In this document: piece by piece, positions 1-11,820 of the stretch
How the letters are laid out: each line of letters opens with the position of its first letter
Numbering within the stretch: position 1 is the stretch's first letter
Source of the DNA: Cherax quadricarinatus
Taxonomy: Eukaryota; Arthropoda; Malacostraca; Decapoda; Parastacidae
Assembly: GCF_038502225.1 (NCBI RefSeq)
Contig: NC_091369.1
Location: forward strand, 12,456,002 to 12,520,001
DNA length: 64,000 nt
Direction of reading: 5' to 3'
Program-made: the position numbers and the translations under genes
Notes under the pieces: generated by a model
What the model was told of the DNA's origin: nothing
Seen by the model: only the letters and a program-made list of their open reading frames with translations
Databases searched by the model: none

Positions 1-1675
1 TTAAAAATTGAGACTACATTTGCCATTTTCCATACCTCAGGGAGTTGCCCAGTTTCAAATGATGTGTTGAAGATCTTTGTTAATGGCTCACACAATATCT
101 CTGCTCCCTCTTTAAGGACCCATGGAGAGATGTTGTCTGGTCCCACCGCCTTTGAGGTGTCAAGTTCGCATAGCAGCTTCTTCACCTCCTCCTTGGTTAT
201 ATGTACCTCATCCAACACTTGCTGGTGTGCCCCCCAGTTCTGATTTCTTGGAGTCCTACTGGTTTCCACTGTAAATACCTCTTTAAATCTTGTGTTGAGC
301 TCCTGACAAACCTCTCGGTCGTTTCTTGTGAATTCCCCATCACCCTTCCTCAGTCTGATTACCTGGTCCTTGACTGTTGTCTTCCTCCTGATGTGGCTGT
401 ACAACAGCTTCGGGTCAGTCTTTACTTTTGATGCTATGTCATTTTCATATTGTCTCTGAGCCTCCCTTCTTATCTGTGCATATTCGTTTCTGGCTCTTCG
501 GCTGATTTCTTTATTTTCCTGAGTTCTCTGTCTTCTGTACCTTTTCCATTCTCTAATACACCTAGTTTTTGCCTCCCTACACCTTTGGGTGAACCAAGGA
601 CTCGTTCTGTTCTTCCCATTATTTCTGTTTCCCTTGAGAACAAACCTCTCCTCTGCCTCCTTGCATTTTGTTGCTACATAGTCCATCATTTCTTGTACTG
701 GTTTTCCTGTCAGTTCCCTCTCCCACTGAATGTCTTGAAGGAAGTTCCTCATGCCTGAGTAGTTCCCCCTTTTGTAGTTTGGTTTTTCCCAGCCTATTCC
801 TGCTACTCTCTCCACTTGGAGCTCAACTATGTAGTCGAAGCACAGAACCACATGATCACTAGCTCCCAGGGGCCTTTCATACATGATACCCTCGATGTCC
901 GAGCTACTCATGGTGAATACAAGGTCCAGCCTTGCTGGTTCATCCTCTCCTCTCTCTCTGGTAGTGTCTCTAACATGTTGATGCATGAGGTTTTCCAGTA
1001 CCACATCCATCATCTTGGCTCTCCATGTTTTGGGACCCCCATGGGGCTCCAGGTTTTCCCAGTCAATCTCCTTGTGATTGAAATCACCCATAACTAGTAA
1101 CTTTGCTCCCCCCATGTGTGCTCTCCTGGCCACCTCGGCTAGTGTGTCGATCATTGCTCTGTTGCTCTCATCGTATTCTTCTCTTGGCCTCCTGCAGTTC
1201 TGTGGTGGGTTGTACATTACTGCAATTATCACCTTATGTCCCTCAGACTGGATTGTTCCTACTAAGTAGTCCCTTTCGCCCGTGCCATCCATTCCTTCCA
1301 TTTTCTCAAAACCCCACTGGTTTTTAATGAGCAGTGCAACTCCTCCTCCCCCTCTCCTCCCTCTGTCTTTCCTGAGGATTTGATATCCGGATGGAAAGAT
1401 TGAATCTGTTATTATTCTGGTGAGTTTTGTTTCTGTGAGTGCTATTATGTCTGGGGATGTCTCTTTGATTCTTTCGTGCCACTCCTCATACTTGTTTGTT
1501 ATTCCATCTGCATTTGTATACCACACCTTCAACTTCTTTTCTAAGACTGTGGTCTGGGAGGTATATTGGGGTTGGGGAAGTGGGAGACCTGGTAAGGAAC
1601 TATGGGTTGTTGCTGTGGGGGTGGAGTTTGTAATGTAGTGGGTGGGGGCATTGGATGTGGCATGGGTGTTTTGAT

Positions 1676-1690
<15 letters not shown>
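1..1690 (-). CDS. LINE family A ORF2, 5' part: APE-type endonuclease and start of reverse transcriptase (runs off the left edge)
   Basis: Read on the minus strand, one frame stays open from about 1690 to base 1 with no stop, roughly 560 codons. It starts the conserved part with KVWYTNADGI (about 1529) and then shows the endonuclease signatures of non-LTR retrotransposons in order: LTETKL, a Gly-rich RGGGGVALLI segment, VMYNPP, MGDFNHKEIDW, LDLVF and GASDHVVL (the SDH triad end, near 860). Near 165-120 the start of the RT domain appears as TSKAVGPDNISPW. This order is that of a CR1/L2-type LINE. The protein would nick target DNA and reverse transcribe its own RNA. The frame has no clear ATG. 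It overlaps the end of ORF1 in the -1 frame, so expression by reinitiation or frameshifting is possible. The rest of the RT lies outside the window. The lack of any stop suggests a young copy. Clade assignment is from motif memory. Confidence 0.9.
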
Positions 1691-2678
<988 letters not shown>

Positions 2679-3540
2679 ATTATGTGTCGAATTATGTGTG
2701 GGTTTATTATGTGTCTGAAAAGTAGGTGGCTTGTGCTTGGAGTGTAATGTGGATTCTCAGTTGTCGCTTGTGTCCACAACCTCTTGTGACCTGACTCCCA
2801 CCCTCCTGAGACTTACGCTCACCTACTTACAATGTTGCCTATGCTCGACCTGCTTATAGTAAGATAATCGCCTTGTTCAATGGATTACCATTTGCTATTC
2901 CTTATTGAATACTTGAGTGCCTATTATTTATCGTGCTATGAGAGTTAGACCATTCACATTCAGCTTGGCGGTTAATTGGAACCTGGAACCGCACACCCAA
3001 ACAACCACTCATAGGTGATACAGTACTTGTAGTGCAGCTGTAGCACTGTAGATTGTCCAGCTCGATGTGACGTCCTGGCGTAGATCCAGCTCGATGTACG
3101 TCCTGGCGTAGATCCACCTCAATTTCTTCTCGTTAATAATGCACCCTATTCACTGTATTTCTCTCACTGGTCGCACGATTGTTTCACTTTATTATTTTTC
3201 TTGGGTGACACTTGACAACGTCGCCTTACACACTAGCCTGCCCACTCTGCGCCACAACGTTTTTATTTTCTAGATCACTTACAAAATTGTGGCTCTCCCC
3301 ACACTTATGTGGCTCAGGCAGATTAAAAATCACTTCTAGGATTGTTCACTACCCTGACACACTTAGCAACCCTTGCAGAACACTTGCATAGCCCTCAAAA
3401 ACACTTATATTCCCGGAGCACGGAAGGCGTGACTAGCGCGCTCGCTGTCCCTACTGTGTGTGTGTGTGTCTCTGTGTGTGTATCATTGTTAGTGCCATTT
3501 ACTATTAATCAAGAACTGATAACAACCAAGTTGGCCATTT
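2679..3540. other. Unassigned non-coding DNA, possibly LINE A 5' untranslated region or flank
   Basis: No coding signal on either strand. It contains a tandem pair of 29- and 28-bp units at 3058-3114 (core CTCGATGTNACGTCCTGGCG), the kind of internal repeat often found in LINE 5' regions. Whether the LINE extends into it cannot be decided from one copy. Confidence 0.5.
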
Positions 3541-3555
3541 ACATTCCTTTGGTCT

Positions 3556-3760
3556 TAGAGCCCTAGAGCTCGAGTCCTAGAGTTAAGCTCTCGAACACGA
3601 GTGCTAGAGCCCTAGATTTCTAGAGCGACAGAACTACTTCTAGAACCAGAATCCTACACTTCTAGAACCAAAATCCTACATTTCTAGAACTAAAATCCTA
3701 CAGTTCTAGAATTAGAGCCCTACACTTCTAGAACCAGAATCCTACACTTCTAGAACCATA
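3556..3760. repeat. Degenerate 22-bp tandem repeat built on CTAGAAC
   Basis: From about 3640 five to six 22-bp units follow one another (core CCTACACTTCTAGAACC). The region before them has shorter, more divergent CTAGAG steps. The unit is not a multiple of three and no frame is meaningful. Confidence 0.85.
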
Positions 3761-3769
3761 ATTCTTCAC

Positions 3770-3925
3770 TGGAAACGGAGTCCACCTTGCTATGGCGCAG
3801 GGATCCTAATCCAAAAAAATGGAGATACCCTTCCCTTCCTCGGATCAAACTCGATTACCTCTCATTCCCAGACGCTGCATCACCCATACAGCCGTACCCC
3901 CATCCCCCATTAATATATAATAACC
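3770..3925 (+). mobile_element. Diverged copy of SINE-like repeat S2
   Basis: Reads GATCCTAATCCAAAAAAATG, then GGATCAAACTCGATTACCTC, CAGACGCTGCAT and a TA-rich end. This is the same order of blocks as the better copies near 11.7, 14.0 and 19.6 kb. Confidence 0.5.
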
Positions 3926-4100
3926 CATCATGGTGGTGGTGAGGCAAGCACAGGTGTGTATGCAAATTAGATAGCAATTACCTACATGTACTTTAGTCCA
4001 GGATGAACAGCGACGATTTTTACAGCATGGCAAGCAGGGAGAAAAATTCTTCCACCATTGCTTATTAAGTGGTAATGACGCTCATCCTGGGGTAAACAAA

Positions 4101-4505
4101 GAGAGAGAGCAAGCACAGGTGTGGGATAGAGAGGGAAGACAGCAAGCATAGGTGTGTGATAGAGGAAAGAGAGCCAGCACAGGTGTGTGATAGAGGAAAG
4201 AGAGCCAGCACAGGTGTGTGATAGAGGAAAGAGAGCCAGCACAGGTGTGTGATAGAGGAGAGTGAAGAGAGCCATCACAGGTGTGTGATAGAGAGGGAAG
4301 AGAGCCAGCACAGGTGTGTGGAATACAGGGGAGGGAAGAGAGCCAGCACACGTGTGTGGAATACAGGGGAGGGAAGAGAGCCAGCACACGTGTGGAATAG
4401 AGGAGAGGGAAGAGAGCCAGCACAGGTGTGTGGAATACAGGGGAGGGAAGAGAGCCAGCACACGTGTGGAATAGAGAGGGAAGAGAGCCAGCACAGGTGT
4501 GGAGG
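4101..4505. repeat. Minisatellite, about 13 units of 31-38 bp
   Basis: Units read GCCAGCACAGGTGTGTGATA followed by GAGGAAAGAGA or a longer GGGGAGGGAAGAGA ending. Two length classes (about 31 and 38 bp) are interleaved, so the array has grown by unequal exchange. Open frames across it exist on both strands and are artefacts. Confidence 0.95.
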
Positions 4506-4614
4506 AGAGAATCAATACAACTTAACTGAAGACATTAAAGACTCGAACGCCTGGGCTAAGTTTGAAAAGATTATCCTAATTTCCGATGCCTCATCTATGA
4601 TGAGGTTCTGTGAT

Positions 4615-4650
4615 CATCTATCTGGAGTAGCTCACTACTCCAGATAGATG
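4615..4650. repeat. Perfect hairpin, 16-bp arms, 4-base loop
   Basis: CATCTATCTGGAGTAG, loop CTCA, then its exact reverse complement. No T tract or gene follows, so it is not read as a terminator. Confidence 0.95.
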
Positions 4651-4802
4651 AAACAGCATGACCGGGCTGTAAGCCTTCTCACAGAGCAGTTACGTCGATC
4701 CATTTTATCTACCGTGCCAGTATGATAAATACCGCTAGTACTGAATCATACTGACTATATGCGAGCTACAGTAATATCCATTGGCTTAAGAAATCGTAAT
4801 AA

Positions 4803-4900
4803 CACGGTTGCAAACAAATCACGTTAAAAACACTGGTCTGTGAGTTTCAGGACTCACTTGTCATAAGTTCAAACTTCACCCGTTCCGTGATTTAATATCC
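4803..4900 (+). mobile_element. Diverged tRNA-derived SINE S3
   Basis: Shares the block CACGGTTGCAAACAAA with the 63.2-kb copy, and later CTGG-TGAGTTT-CAGGACTCACTTG and a B-box-like AAGTTCAAACTTC. Strongly eroded. Confidence 0.5.
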
Positions 4901-5261
4901 CTTGCGATAGGAGTAGTAGTGTGATCTGGTATCTCTTCTAGGTTGAGCAGTGATACGCTCGGTACACTCCTGCACACAGGGTGTGTTCGGTACCCTGCTG
5001 TTCACGGGGTGCGCATCCCAGCTCTCCTGTATCTGCGTTTCCCCACTCCAAGAAAGTGGCGACTTTGCTGGTCACAGCTGCTCTGGTGCCCAGGTTACTA
5101 CGGGATTAAATGCAGGTATTTGTGTCCACGGTGTTCAGGATAGTTTATTGGTGCTAATAATCCTGTCGTTGAAGCACTTAAGCAAGAACGAAGAAACTAT
5201 ACAAGAGAGACCACACATCTCATACTACTACATAAACCCAAGGAACGTCGAACCTGAGCTA
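4901..5261. other. Unassigned non-coding DNA
   Basis: No frame with recognisable protein. A short frame at 4950-5318 has no motif. Confidence 0.4.
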
Positions 5262-5531
5262 TACTTCAAGGTTAAAGTGGTTTACACTGCACTTCAGACA
5301 CTTTGGCTCGCTTGTTAATGTGCATTCCCTAGAGGTGTGGCTCTCACTGCCACATTCAGAACAATACTTCATGTTGCCGAGTATCATTCCTCAGCACGGT
5401 GTTTCTGGGAGTAGCAGTTCCAACAGGAGCCGCTACTCCTACAAACATCGTGCTGACCAATGCCACTCGAGAACAAAAAATATTGTTCTGAATGTGGCAA
5501 TGAGAGCCACACCTTCAGGGAATGTACATCA

Positions 5532-5533
<2 letters not shown>
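5262..5533. pseudogene. Zinc-knuckle (gag/ORF1-like) retroelement relic present as an inverted pair
   Basis: The minus strand from about 5420 to 5262 reads KYCSECGSESHTSREC and then KCLKCSVNHF. The first is a perfect C-X2-C-X4-H-X4-C knuckle and the second a partial one. The plus strand from about 5430 to 5533 carries a second copy, KYCSECGNESHTFREC. The two copies are reverse complements of each other over about 100 bp at roughly 85 percent identity. CCHC knuckles of this spacing are typical of LTR-element Gag and of I/Jockey-type LINE ORF1 proteins, which bind element RNA. Frameshifts (the N-terminal part is in another frame) and the short length mark it as dead. The foldback layout probably arose by inversion-duplication of one relic. 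Confidence 0.7.
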
Positions 5534-5562
<29 letters not shown>

Positions 5563-5745
5563 ACAACAACAATAATAATAATAATAATAATAACAATATT
5601 TTATTTTGACATGATACAAAGTTATACAAAGGAATATAATAACTGAGTGTACATCCCAAAAGCCCCTTGTATGCTGAGCATTTCGGGCAAACTTAAAATT
5701 AACTTAAGATTAATTAGGCAACTTAAGATTAATTAGGTAAACCAA
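5534..5745 (-). mobile_element. SINE S1 3' part with (AAT)n tail, minus orientation
   Basis: An (AAT)n tract at 5534-5600 with AAC variants is followed by a TTTTATTTTGACATGATACA tail and CATTTCGGGCAAACTTA. The block GAGCATTTCGGGCAAA is shared with the copy at 6.5 kb. Seen in reverse it ends in (ATT)n like the 30.2-kb copy. Confidence 0.65.
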
Positions 5746-6342
5746 AGTCTTAACTTGCAGCTTCATGCCCTCTCAGAAAAGAAATTATTACAAAGAAGAA
5801 ACTCGAGACACAAAATAAGTTTAAAGCCACCAAGACCTCTACATGTGCAGTCATCACACGTCTCCATGCTGACACAGAATTTATTACTAGTCGCCCAACA
5901 ATCCACCATCATTACCTCTGCAACTACCATGGAACCAACATCGAGCTCTCAAGAAGATTCTCGCGTGTATAATATTTGCCCACATGCAGACTGCTGCGTA
6001 TCCAGGAACCTTAATAAAGCTACCAGTGCAATCTTTTTCCCTTAAGAACCTACCAGAAATGAAATTTCCTGAAGTCAACTGTACACAAACACTTAAGATC
6101 ATTAACTCTGACAACTCCATGGTGCTCATCCAAGAAGCCATCATTCCCACCGCCACTACTGAACCCACGAAAGTGCCTTCATGCTTTATAGATCAAGTCG
6201 AAGACACATTTGAGGGAGAAATTGAAGTAGATGACCACATCCCCGCCTTCACTTGGGAAATCCTACTCTTCTACACGACACCCAAAAACAAAAGCGCCAT
6301 ACCTCACAAGAAGCTCCACATCAGATTGCTATGGATCTATGA
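5746..6342 (+). other. Unassigned stretch with a short open frame of unknown meaning
   Basis: A plus frame from 5984 stays open for about 120 codons before entering the (AAT)n tract at 6343. It begins MQTAAYPGTLIKLPVQSFSL and shows no motif I recognise. Base composition is more balanced than in the neighbouring repeats, so it could be an old retroelement ORF piece continuing the zinc-knuckle relic upstream. That link is a guess. Confidence 0.25.
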
Positions 6343-6427
<85 letters not shown>

Positions 6428-6670
6428 GTAATTTCTTTATTTCTGCAAGTGCACGTACAAGGTATACAGTCCTAGCTGACATCAATGACATACTGCTATA
6501 TAGAAAGCCGCTTATTATGCAGAGCATTTCGGGCAAATTAGGTCAGTTTTGTCCCAGGATGCGACCCACACCAGTCGACTAACATCCAAGTACCCATTTT
6601 ACTGATGGGTGAACATGGACAGCCCGTGACTTTGTGATGTAGTCCAGCTGGGCTTGTGAGGTCTCTGGGG
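6343..6670 (-). mobile_element. SINE S1 with (AAT)n tail, minus orientation
   Basis: The (AAT)n tract at 6343-6429 is the tail. It is followed by GAGCATTTCGGGCAAATTAG, CCCAGGATGCGACCCACACC, AGTCGACTAACA and GATGGGTGAACATGGACAGC. These are reverse complements of blocks in the plus copies at 30.2 and 62.8 kb. Confidence 0.8.
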
Positions 6671-6689
6671 AGACCTAATTTAACCAATT

Positions 6690-7235
6690 ATATGGTCACA
6701 CCTTGCCTTGGCAAACGTCTGTCAGCCACGCCCACGTCTGAGGTCTTTTGTTCTTGACGGCGTCAGACCTAGGCGTCAGGTCGTACACGTGGTTGTGGGG
6801 TGTGCTTGGACCACCATATAAACCCAAGGAACAGCTGAGCAGAGGAGATTCGAGAAGAGCTGCTGCTGGGGTGCAGAGCTCCTGAGCAGAGACTTCGAGC
6901 GGAGCTGCTGCTGGGGTGCAGGGCTCGGGAGAAGGCTGCTGAAGTCTCTGGAGGAGACTGTTGGAGGCACTGGGCAGAGTACTGGCTTGGCGCAGTGCTC
7001 GTGCTGTGTAGGTCTTGGGACCTGTGGCTTAGTTCCTGTGATGAACTGTCCTCTGAACTATATTGTAAGTTATATTCTGTTTCGCCAAGCTAATTGTATT
7101 CCCTGTCTCACTGCTTATGTGTACCACCCCATTTATCTAAACCACAATAAAGTTCTCCTGTTCCCAAATATATTATTGTACAAAGACTTAATAATAAACT
7201 GTGTTTGAGTAGAATAGTAATATTCACTGTCCCCG
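6690..7235 (+). mobile_element. Possible solo LTR
   Basis: Non-coding block with promoter-like CCATATAAACCC at about 6816, a GC-rich transcribed-leader-like part, and late poly(A) signals (ACAATAAAG near 7145, AATAATAAACTG near 7190). It holds a tandem pair of about 54 bp (6839-6930, core GAGCTGCTGCTGGGGTGCAG). This arrangement resembles an LTR. I see no clean TG...CA ends or target duplication, and no internal retroelement genes beside it, so the call is tentative. Confidence 0.35.
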
Positions 7236-7810
7236 TTATTTTCTCCATTTATTTACGTTTAGTTAAAGTAGTGAGAGGGTGAGTGTGGAGTGATGGGTAG
7301 AGTAATGAGAGGTGAAGGTGTAGTCACCAGTGACCTCACATTACCTACCTACCGCTCACCTCTCCTGTCATCTACCTACCTACCTCCGCACTCATCCCTC
7401 CTACTGCCTCGCCTGTCCCCTACCAACTGACTCCCTCCTCTTACCCCTATATTCCCCCAATCATCACCCCCCTACATGACAACTTCCATCCTCCCCCACC
7501 CCCACCATACCTCTTCACACCAAACCAAGTTCAGGTATATGTGAAACGATTCATGCCTACACAAACGTTCACGAAGTTCACGACTGTGTTATCCATGATG
7601 AAGACACAGCTCATCAACTCATGCAGCATGCTGAACTCCAGTGCCTGCCTGTTGCCCATCTGTCTCTGGTAGTGCTCAACGTGCTCACACTGACTTACCA
7701 ACCCTGGCTATTTTTCTTCGACTGCAGTGTCTGTTATTCGGACCTGTTATTCGCCTGTCCCACTTAGAAGTTTACTCTTATAAAAGTGTTTTTTCCTGTA
7801 AATCCTGAAC
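7236..7810. other. Unassigned non-coding DNA
   Basis: Contains a loose CTAC-rich patch (7345-7385) and pyrimidine-rich sequence. Nothing coding seen. Confidence 0.4.
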
Positions 7811-8772
7811 AGAATGTCACTGCAGCAGCTTCACCAGCGGTGATTCAGATGTTACTGCATCAACCTCACCAACAGTAATTCAGAATAAGTCACTGCATCA
7901 CCCTCACCAACAGTGATTCAGATGAAGTTACTGCACCAACCTCACCAACGGTGATTCAGATAAGGTCACTATATCAACCTCACCAGCAGTGATTCAGAGG
8001 AAGTCAATGCCTCAACCTCACCAGCAGTGATTCAGAGGAAGTCATTGCAACACCCTCAACAACAGTGATTCAGAGGAAGTCATTGCAACGCCCTCACCAA
8101 CAGTGATTCAGAGGAAGTCATTGCAACACCTTCTCCAACAGTAATTCAGAGGAAGTCACTGCATCAACCTCACCAGCAGTGATTCAGAGGAAGTCAATGC
8201 CTCAACCTCACCAGCAGTGATCCAGAGAAAGTCATTGCATCAACCTCACCAGCAGTGATTCAGAAGAAGTCAATGCATCAACCTCACCAGCAGAGATCCA
8301 GAGAAAGTCACTGCATCAACCTCACCAGAAGTGATTCAGAGGAAGTCACTGCATCAACCTCACCAGCAGTGATTTAGAGGAAGTCACTGCATCAACCTCA
8401 CCAGCAGTGATTCAGAGGAAGTCACTGCATCAACCTCACCAGCAGTTATTCAGAGGAAGTCCCTGCAATAACCTCACCAGCAGTGATTCAGAGGAAGTCA
8501 CTGCATCAACCTCACCAGCAATGATTCAGATGAAGTCACTGCATCAACCTCACCAGCAGTGATTCAGAGGAAGTCACTGCAACAACCTCACCTGCAGTAA
8601 TTCCGAGTCACTGCATCAACCTCACCAGCAGTGATTCAGAGGAAGTCACTGCATCAACCTCACCAGCAGTGATTCAGAGGAAGTCACTGCAACAACCTCA
8701 CCTGCAGTGATTCCGAGTCACTGTATCAACCTCACCAGCAGTCACAATAAGGATGTCACTGCATCAATTTCA
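7811..8772. repeat. 38-bp minisatellite, about 25 units
   Basis: Unit core CAGCAGTGATTCAGAGGAAG then TCACTGCATCAACCTCAC. Units near the left edge are more diverged than those in the middle. Some right-hand units are shortened (ATTCCGAGTCACTG). The 38-bp period breaks any reading frame. Confidence 0.95.
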
Positions 8773-8774
8773 AA

Positions 8775-8972
8775 GGCAATGAAGATGGTGAAGGGCTCTT
8801 GATCCAAGGAACTGGACCTATCCCTTCCCTTTCCTAGGATCAAACCTGATTATCTTCCATTCCGTAGACGCTACATGACCCCAATTTAGCCCTACGTATG
8901 ACATTAATAATATTATTATTACCGATCATAATAATAATAATAATAATACAACAACAATAGTAATATACTAAC

Positions 8973-9023
<51 letters not shown>
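8775..9023 (+). mobile_element. SINE-like S2 copy ending in (AAT)n
   Basis: AAGGGCTCTTGATCCAAGGA, GGATCAAACCTGATTATCTT, CGCTACATGACC and then AATAAT repeats to 9023. Block order matches other S2 copies. Confidence 0.6.
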
Positions 9024-9027
<4 letters not shown>

Positions 9028-9559
9028 TGTTTATATTTTAGGAAGTGATTTTTCTTGTAAAGACTGAGCTGAAGATGTAATCTGTGTTTGCCTCAAAATG
9101 TAACTACAAACGTAATTTGTGATCAGCTGTAACCATAAATGTAATCAGGTTGACTCTTTGAGCCCAGGTGAGATGCATGAGGGGTCACACAATGCAAACC
9201 ACTAACGTCCTCAATCACTCCCCAATAAAGTTTCGAATGCCCTTCTGTGCCACCAAACACCATTAAAGAGAATCGAACACCATTATAGAGAATCGAACAC
9301 CATTTAACTGATTCCAACTCTATTTACGTAATATGGAACGCCCCGATGTATCATCAAACCTCAAGTTACATTATCCAATAGCCTCAGAGACATGAGATCT
9401 AACCTATTTAATCGTATTGGACGGGGCAAAATTACGCGGCTTCTATTGTATACACGATCCAAGCTTATCTACAATGGATGTGAATCCTCTTTAGAATTAC
9501 AAGATGGATGGGGTTGCCAGCAGGGCAGCGGCACAAAAGCAGGTGAAAATCGATGGTGG

Positions 9560-9596
<37 letters not shown>

Positions 9597-9742
9597 TTGA
9601 TGTAGGTAACAGCTCTTAGCTTGCCAATAAAGTTAGGAATCCTTAACCTGTAAATAGCTTGTCAATAAAGCTAGGGATCCTTAACCTTGTCAAACCCTGT
9701 GTAAAAAAAAGAGAAATACACTCATACACGTGTAGATAATAA

Positions 9743-9786
<44 letters not shown>

Positions 9787-9896
9787 CATTACCAGTAGTA
9801 GTAGTAGTAGCAGCATTGTCATTATTATTATTTTTATTACTATTATCGTTATTGTTATTATTATTATTATCATCACCATAATATTGTATTTCCTAT
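9024..9896. other. Non-coding DNA with short microsatellites
   Basis: Holds a three-unit 22-bp repeat at 9255-9305 (core GAGAATCGAACACCATT), (GA)n at 9560-9597, and mixed AAT/TTA/GTA repeats at 9738-9880. No gene seen. Confidence 0.5.
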
Positions 9897-10127
9897 GTGT
9901 GTGTGTGTGTGTACTCACTTAGTTGAGGTTGCAGGGGTCGAGTCCAAGCTCCTGGCCCCGCCTCTTCACTGGTCGCTACTAGGTCACTCTCCCTGAACCG
10001 TGAGCTTTATCATACCTCTGCTTAAAGCTATATGGATCCTCCCTCCACTACATCGCTTCCCAAACTATTCCACTTCCTGACTACTCTGTGGCTGAAGAAA
10101 TACTTCCTAACATCCCTGTGATTCATT

Positions 10128-10157
<30 letters not shown>
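9897..10157 (-). mobile_element. LINE A 3' end, flanked on both sides by (TG)n
   Basis: The minus strand between 10130 and 9912 encodes the C terminus of LINE A ORF2 (RDVRKYFFSHRVVRKWNSLG is legible) and the family's GTGAGTAC end. (TG)n lies at 9897-9911 (3' tail) and again at 10131-10157 at the truncated 5' end. Confidence 0.85.
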
Positions 10158-10158
<1 letters not shown>

Positions 10159-10659
10159 GCGCCTCTCTAAAATGGATGATTAGTACATAAGTTTTAAAGC
10201 CTATCGACTGTACCATGGTCATTATGACTTTCCCTGTACACAACCATTCAAGAATACTTTAATTCATAATATAGGAGTTAAAGCAAACATTCGATGTATC
10301 AGTACCGGAAGACATACACCTCCAGGGGTATATAATATATGCTTTCTGTTATGGGTACCAATATCCTCATAAATACCTGGGTACTGCTCACCGGAAATGC
10401 TATTAACCACATCCCACTCACCCTCACGCACCTCCTCCCGTCAGCCATAAAAATTCAGCCTATCTTTATGTAATATTTATAAGGATACGACCTAGAAAAA
10501 TGTATCTATATTTCAACCTGTATGTATATACATGTATTCCTTGCATCATCTATATCTCGAAATCTAACTATGTGTGTATATAGTGTGATGTATATCATAA
10601 CCCACCTTGAGCCTAGTACCATTGTTTATTTCTTGCCCCTGTAAACATATATGACCCGC
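10158..10659. other. Unassigned AT-rich DNA
   Basis: Nothing coding or repetitive recognised. Confidence 0.4.
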
Positions 10660-10920
10660 TGGAACGAATTAGAACTCCTGTAGTGAAATTCTTGACTATA
10701 TCCCGGTACGTTCCATTTCCCCTGCGTATCTGATAGGGCATCCTGAGACATGGTAATTCCAAAGTAATAGTAACTCCAGGTCTGCTGGAGGGAAATCTTT
10801 GAAGCTGCCGTTGCTACTGAACCTTTACAGGAATTTCTGATTGAAGACTCCCAGCTCAGGTTCACATATTTCATTTCACTGCTTTAGGTATATAATCCAT
10901 CCTGTGTGGCGGAATGTAAC
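10660..10920. repeat. Dispersed repeat E, copy 1
   Basis: Shares blocks in order with 29655-29890: CATCCTGAGA-ATGGTA, AACTCCAG-TCTGCTGGA, TTTGAAGCTG, GACTCCCAGCTCAG and ATCCTGTGTG-GGAATGT. No ORF; nature unknown. Confidence 0.65.
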
Positions 10921-10984
10921 AAGAAACATAGGTAGACTTTGTCTCATAATATATAGCTATCATATTACATAATGGACTAAAATG

Positions 10985-11190
10985 CGATGGAAAATATTCA
11001 GAGAGGGATAATGAAGTTGATTTCCTGTTTCAGAAACCTATCCTACGAACACAGCCTGAAGGCACTGAATTTTCACTCTCTGGAAAGGCATTGAATTACG
11101 GGGAGGGGAGGATGTGATTGACGTGTACAAATGGAAAACAGGGATGAATAAAGAGGATATAAATAAAGGCTGGACGGGTACCTGAGTGGG
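10985..11190 (+). pseudogene. Decayed LINE ORF2 C-terminal fragment (another LINE family)
   Basis: Plus strand reads KLISCFRNLSYEHSLKALNF then HSLERH before a stop. After a frameshift it reads EDVIDVYKWKTGMNKEDIN. This resembles the tail of LINE proteins (LNLHSLERRR...GDMIEVYK). Only the last part of the protein remains and it carries a stop and a frameshift. Confidence 0.6.
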
Positions 11191-11662
11191 TGTGGGTGAG
11201 TGTGACTTGGACCTGTCTAGTGCAATAGGCCCAATGCAGTGTTCATTGTGTTCAATACAGAATACGGCAAGAACACTCTTCTAATGCAACCAGTCATTTT
11301 TTTAATAGCAAGCAACAGGAACGCTCCCTTATATTTCTAACTGATATATTTTCCTTCTTTCCTTTTACTTCTGTATTGTTTCGTGTTATGTGCATACCTC
11401 TTTATTTTAGTGTATTTCGTTTTAATGGCTTTGTTACGCAACACACGCGTCATGTGAATGATGTTGATACTGGGATAACTTATCATTCCAAACTGGTTTC
11501 CGCTGTTTCAGCAAACAATAATATGTGTTCATTTGAACAGAGAATGAAGATTTGTCCATTATTTGTTAGGTTAAAGTCTATCAGCTACACCAGGGATATT
11601 AAAGCCACATTTCATGTTTACACTACCAGCCAAAAAACCTTACTCCTTAAAATATTCCCTTG
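11191..11662. other. Unassigned DNA
   Basis: A 95-codon frame at 11376-11663 has no motif. Part of it (TTAGGTTAAAGTCTATCAGC) resembles 19335-19375, so it belongs to a dispersed repeat. Confidence 0.35.
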
Positions 11663-11820
11663 AAGGAAGGTTCCTTGGCGCTGGTGAGGGGCTCTTGATG
11701 TAGGGAATTGGATCTGTGCTCTAGTTCCCTGAATTAAGCCTGAATACCTTCCACATTCTCTCCACCGACGCTGTATAATCCTACGGGTTTAGCGCTTCCC
11801 CTTTGATTATAATAATAAAT
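11663..11820 (+). mobile_element. SINE-like S2, good copy
   Basis: GAAGGAAGGTTCCTTGG, GAGGGGCTCTTGATGTAGGG, GCTCTAGTTCCCTGAATTAA, CGACGCTGTATAATCCTACG, GGTTTAGCGCTTCCCC and an ATTATAATAATAAAT tail. About 155 bp. Confidence 0.8.

Noticed and set aside
4615..4650. Intrinsic transcription terminator
   Set aside because: A perfect hairpin, but with no T tract and no upstream gene, in a eukaryotic setting.
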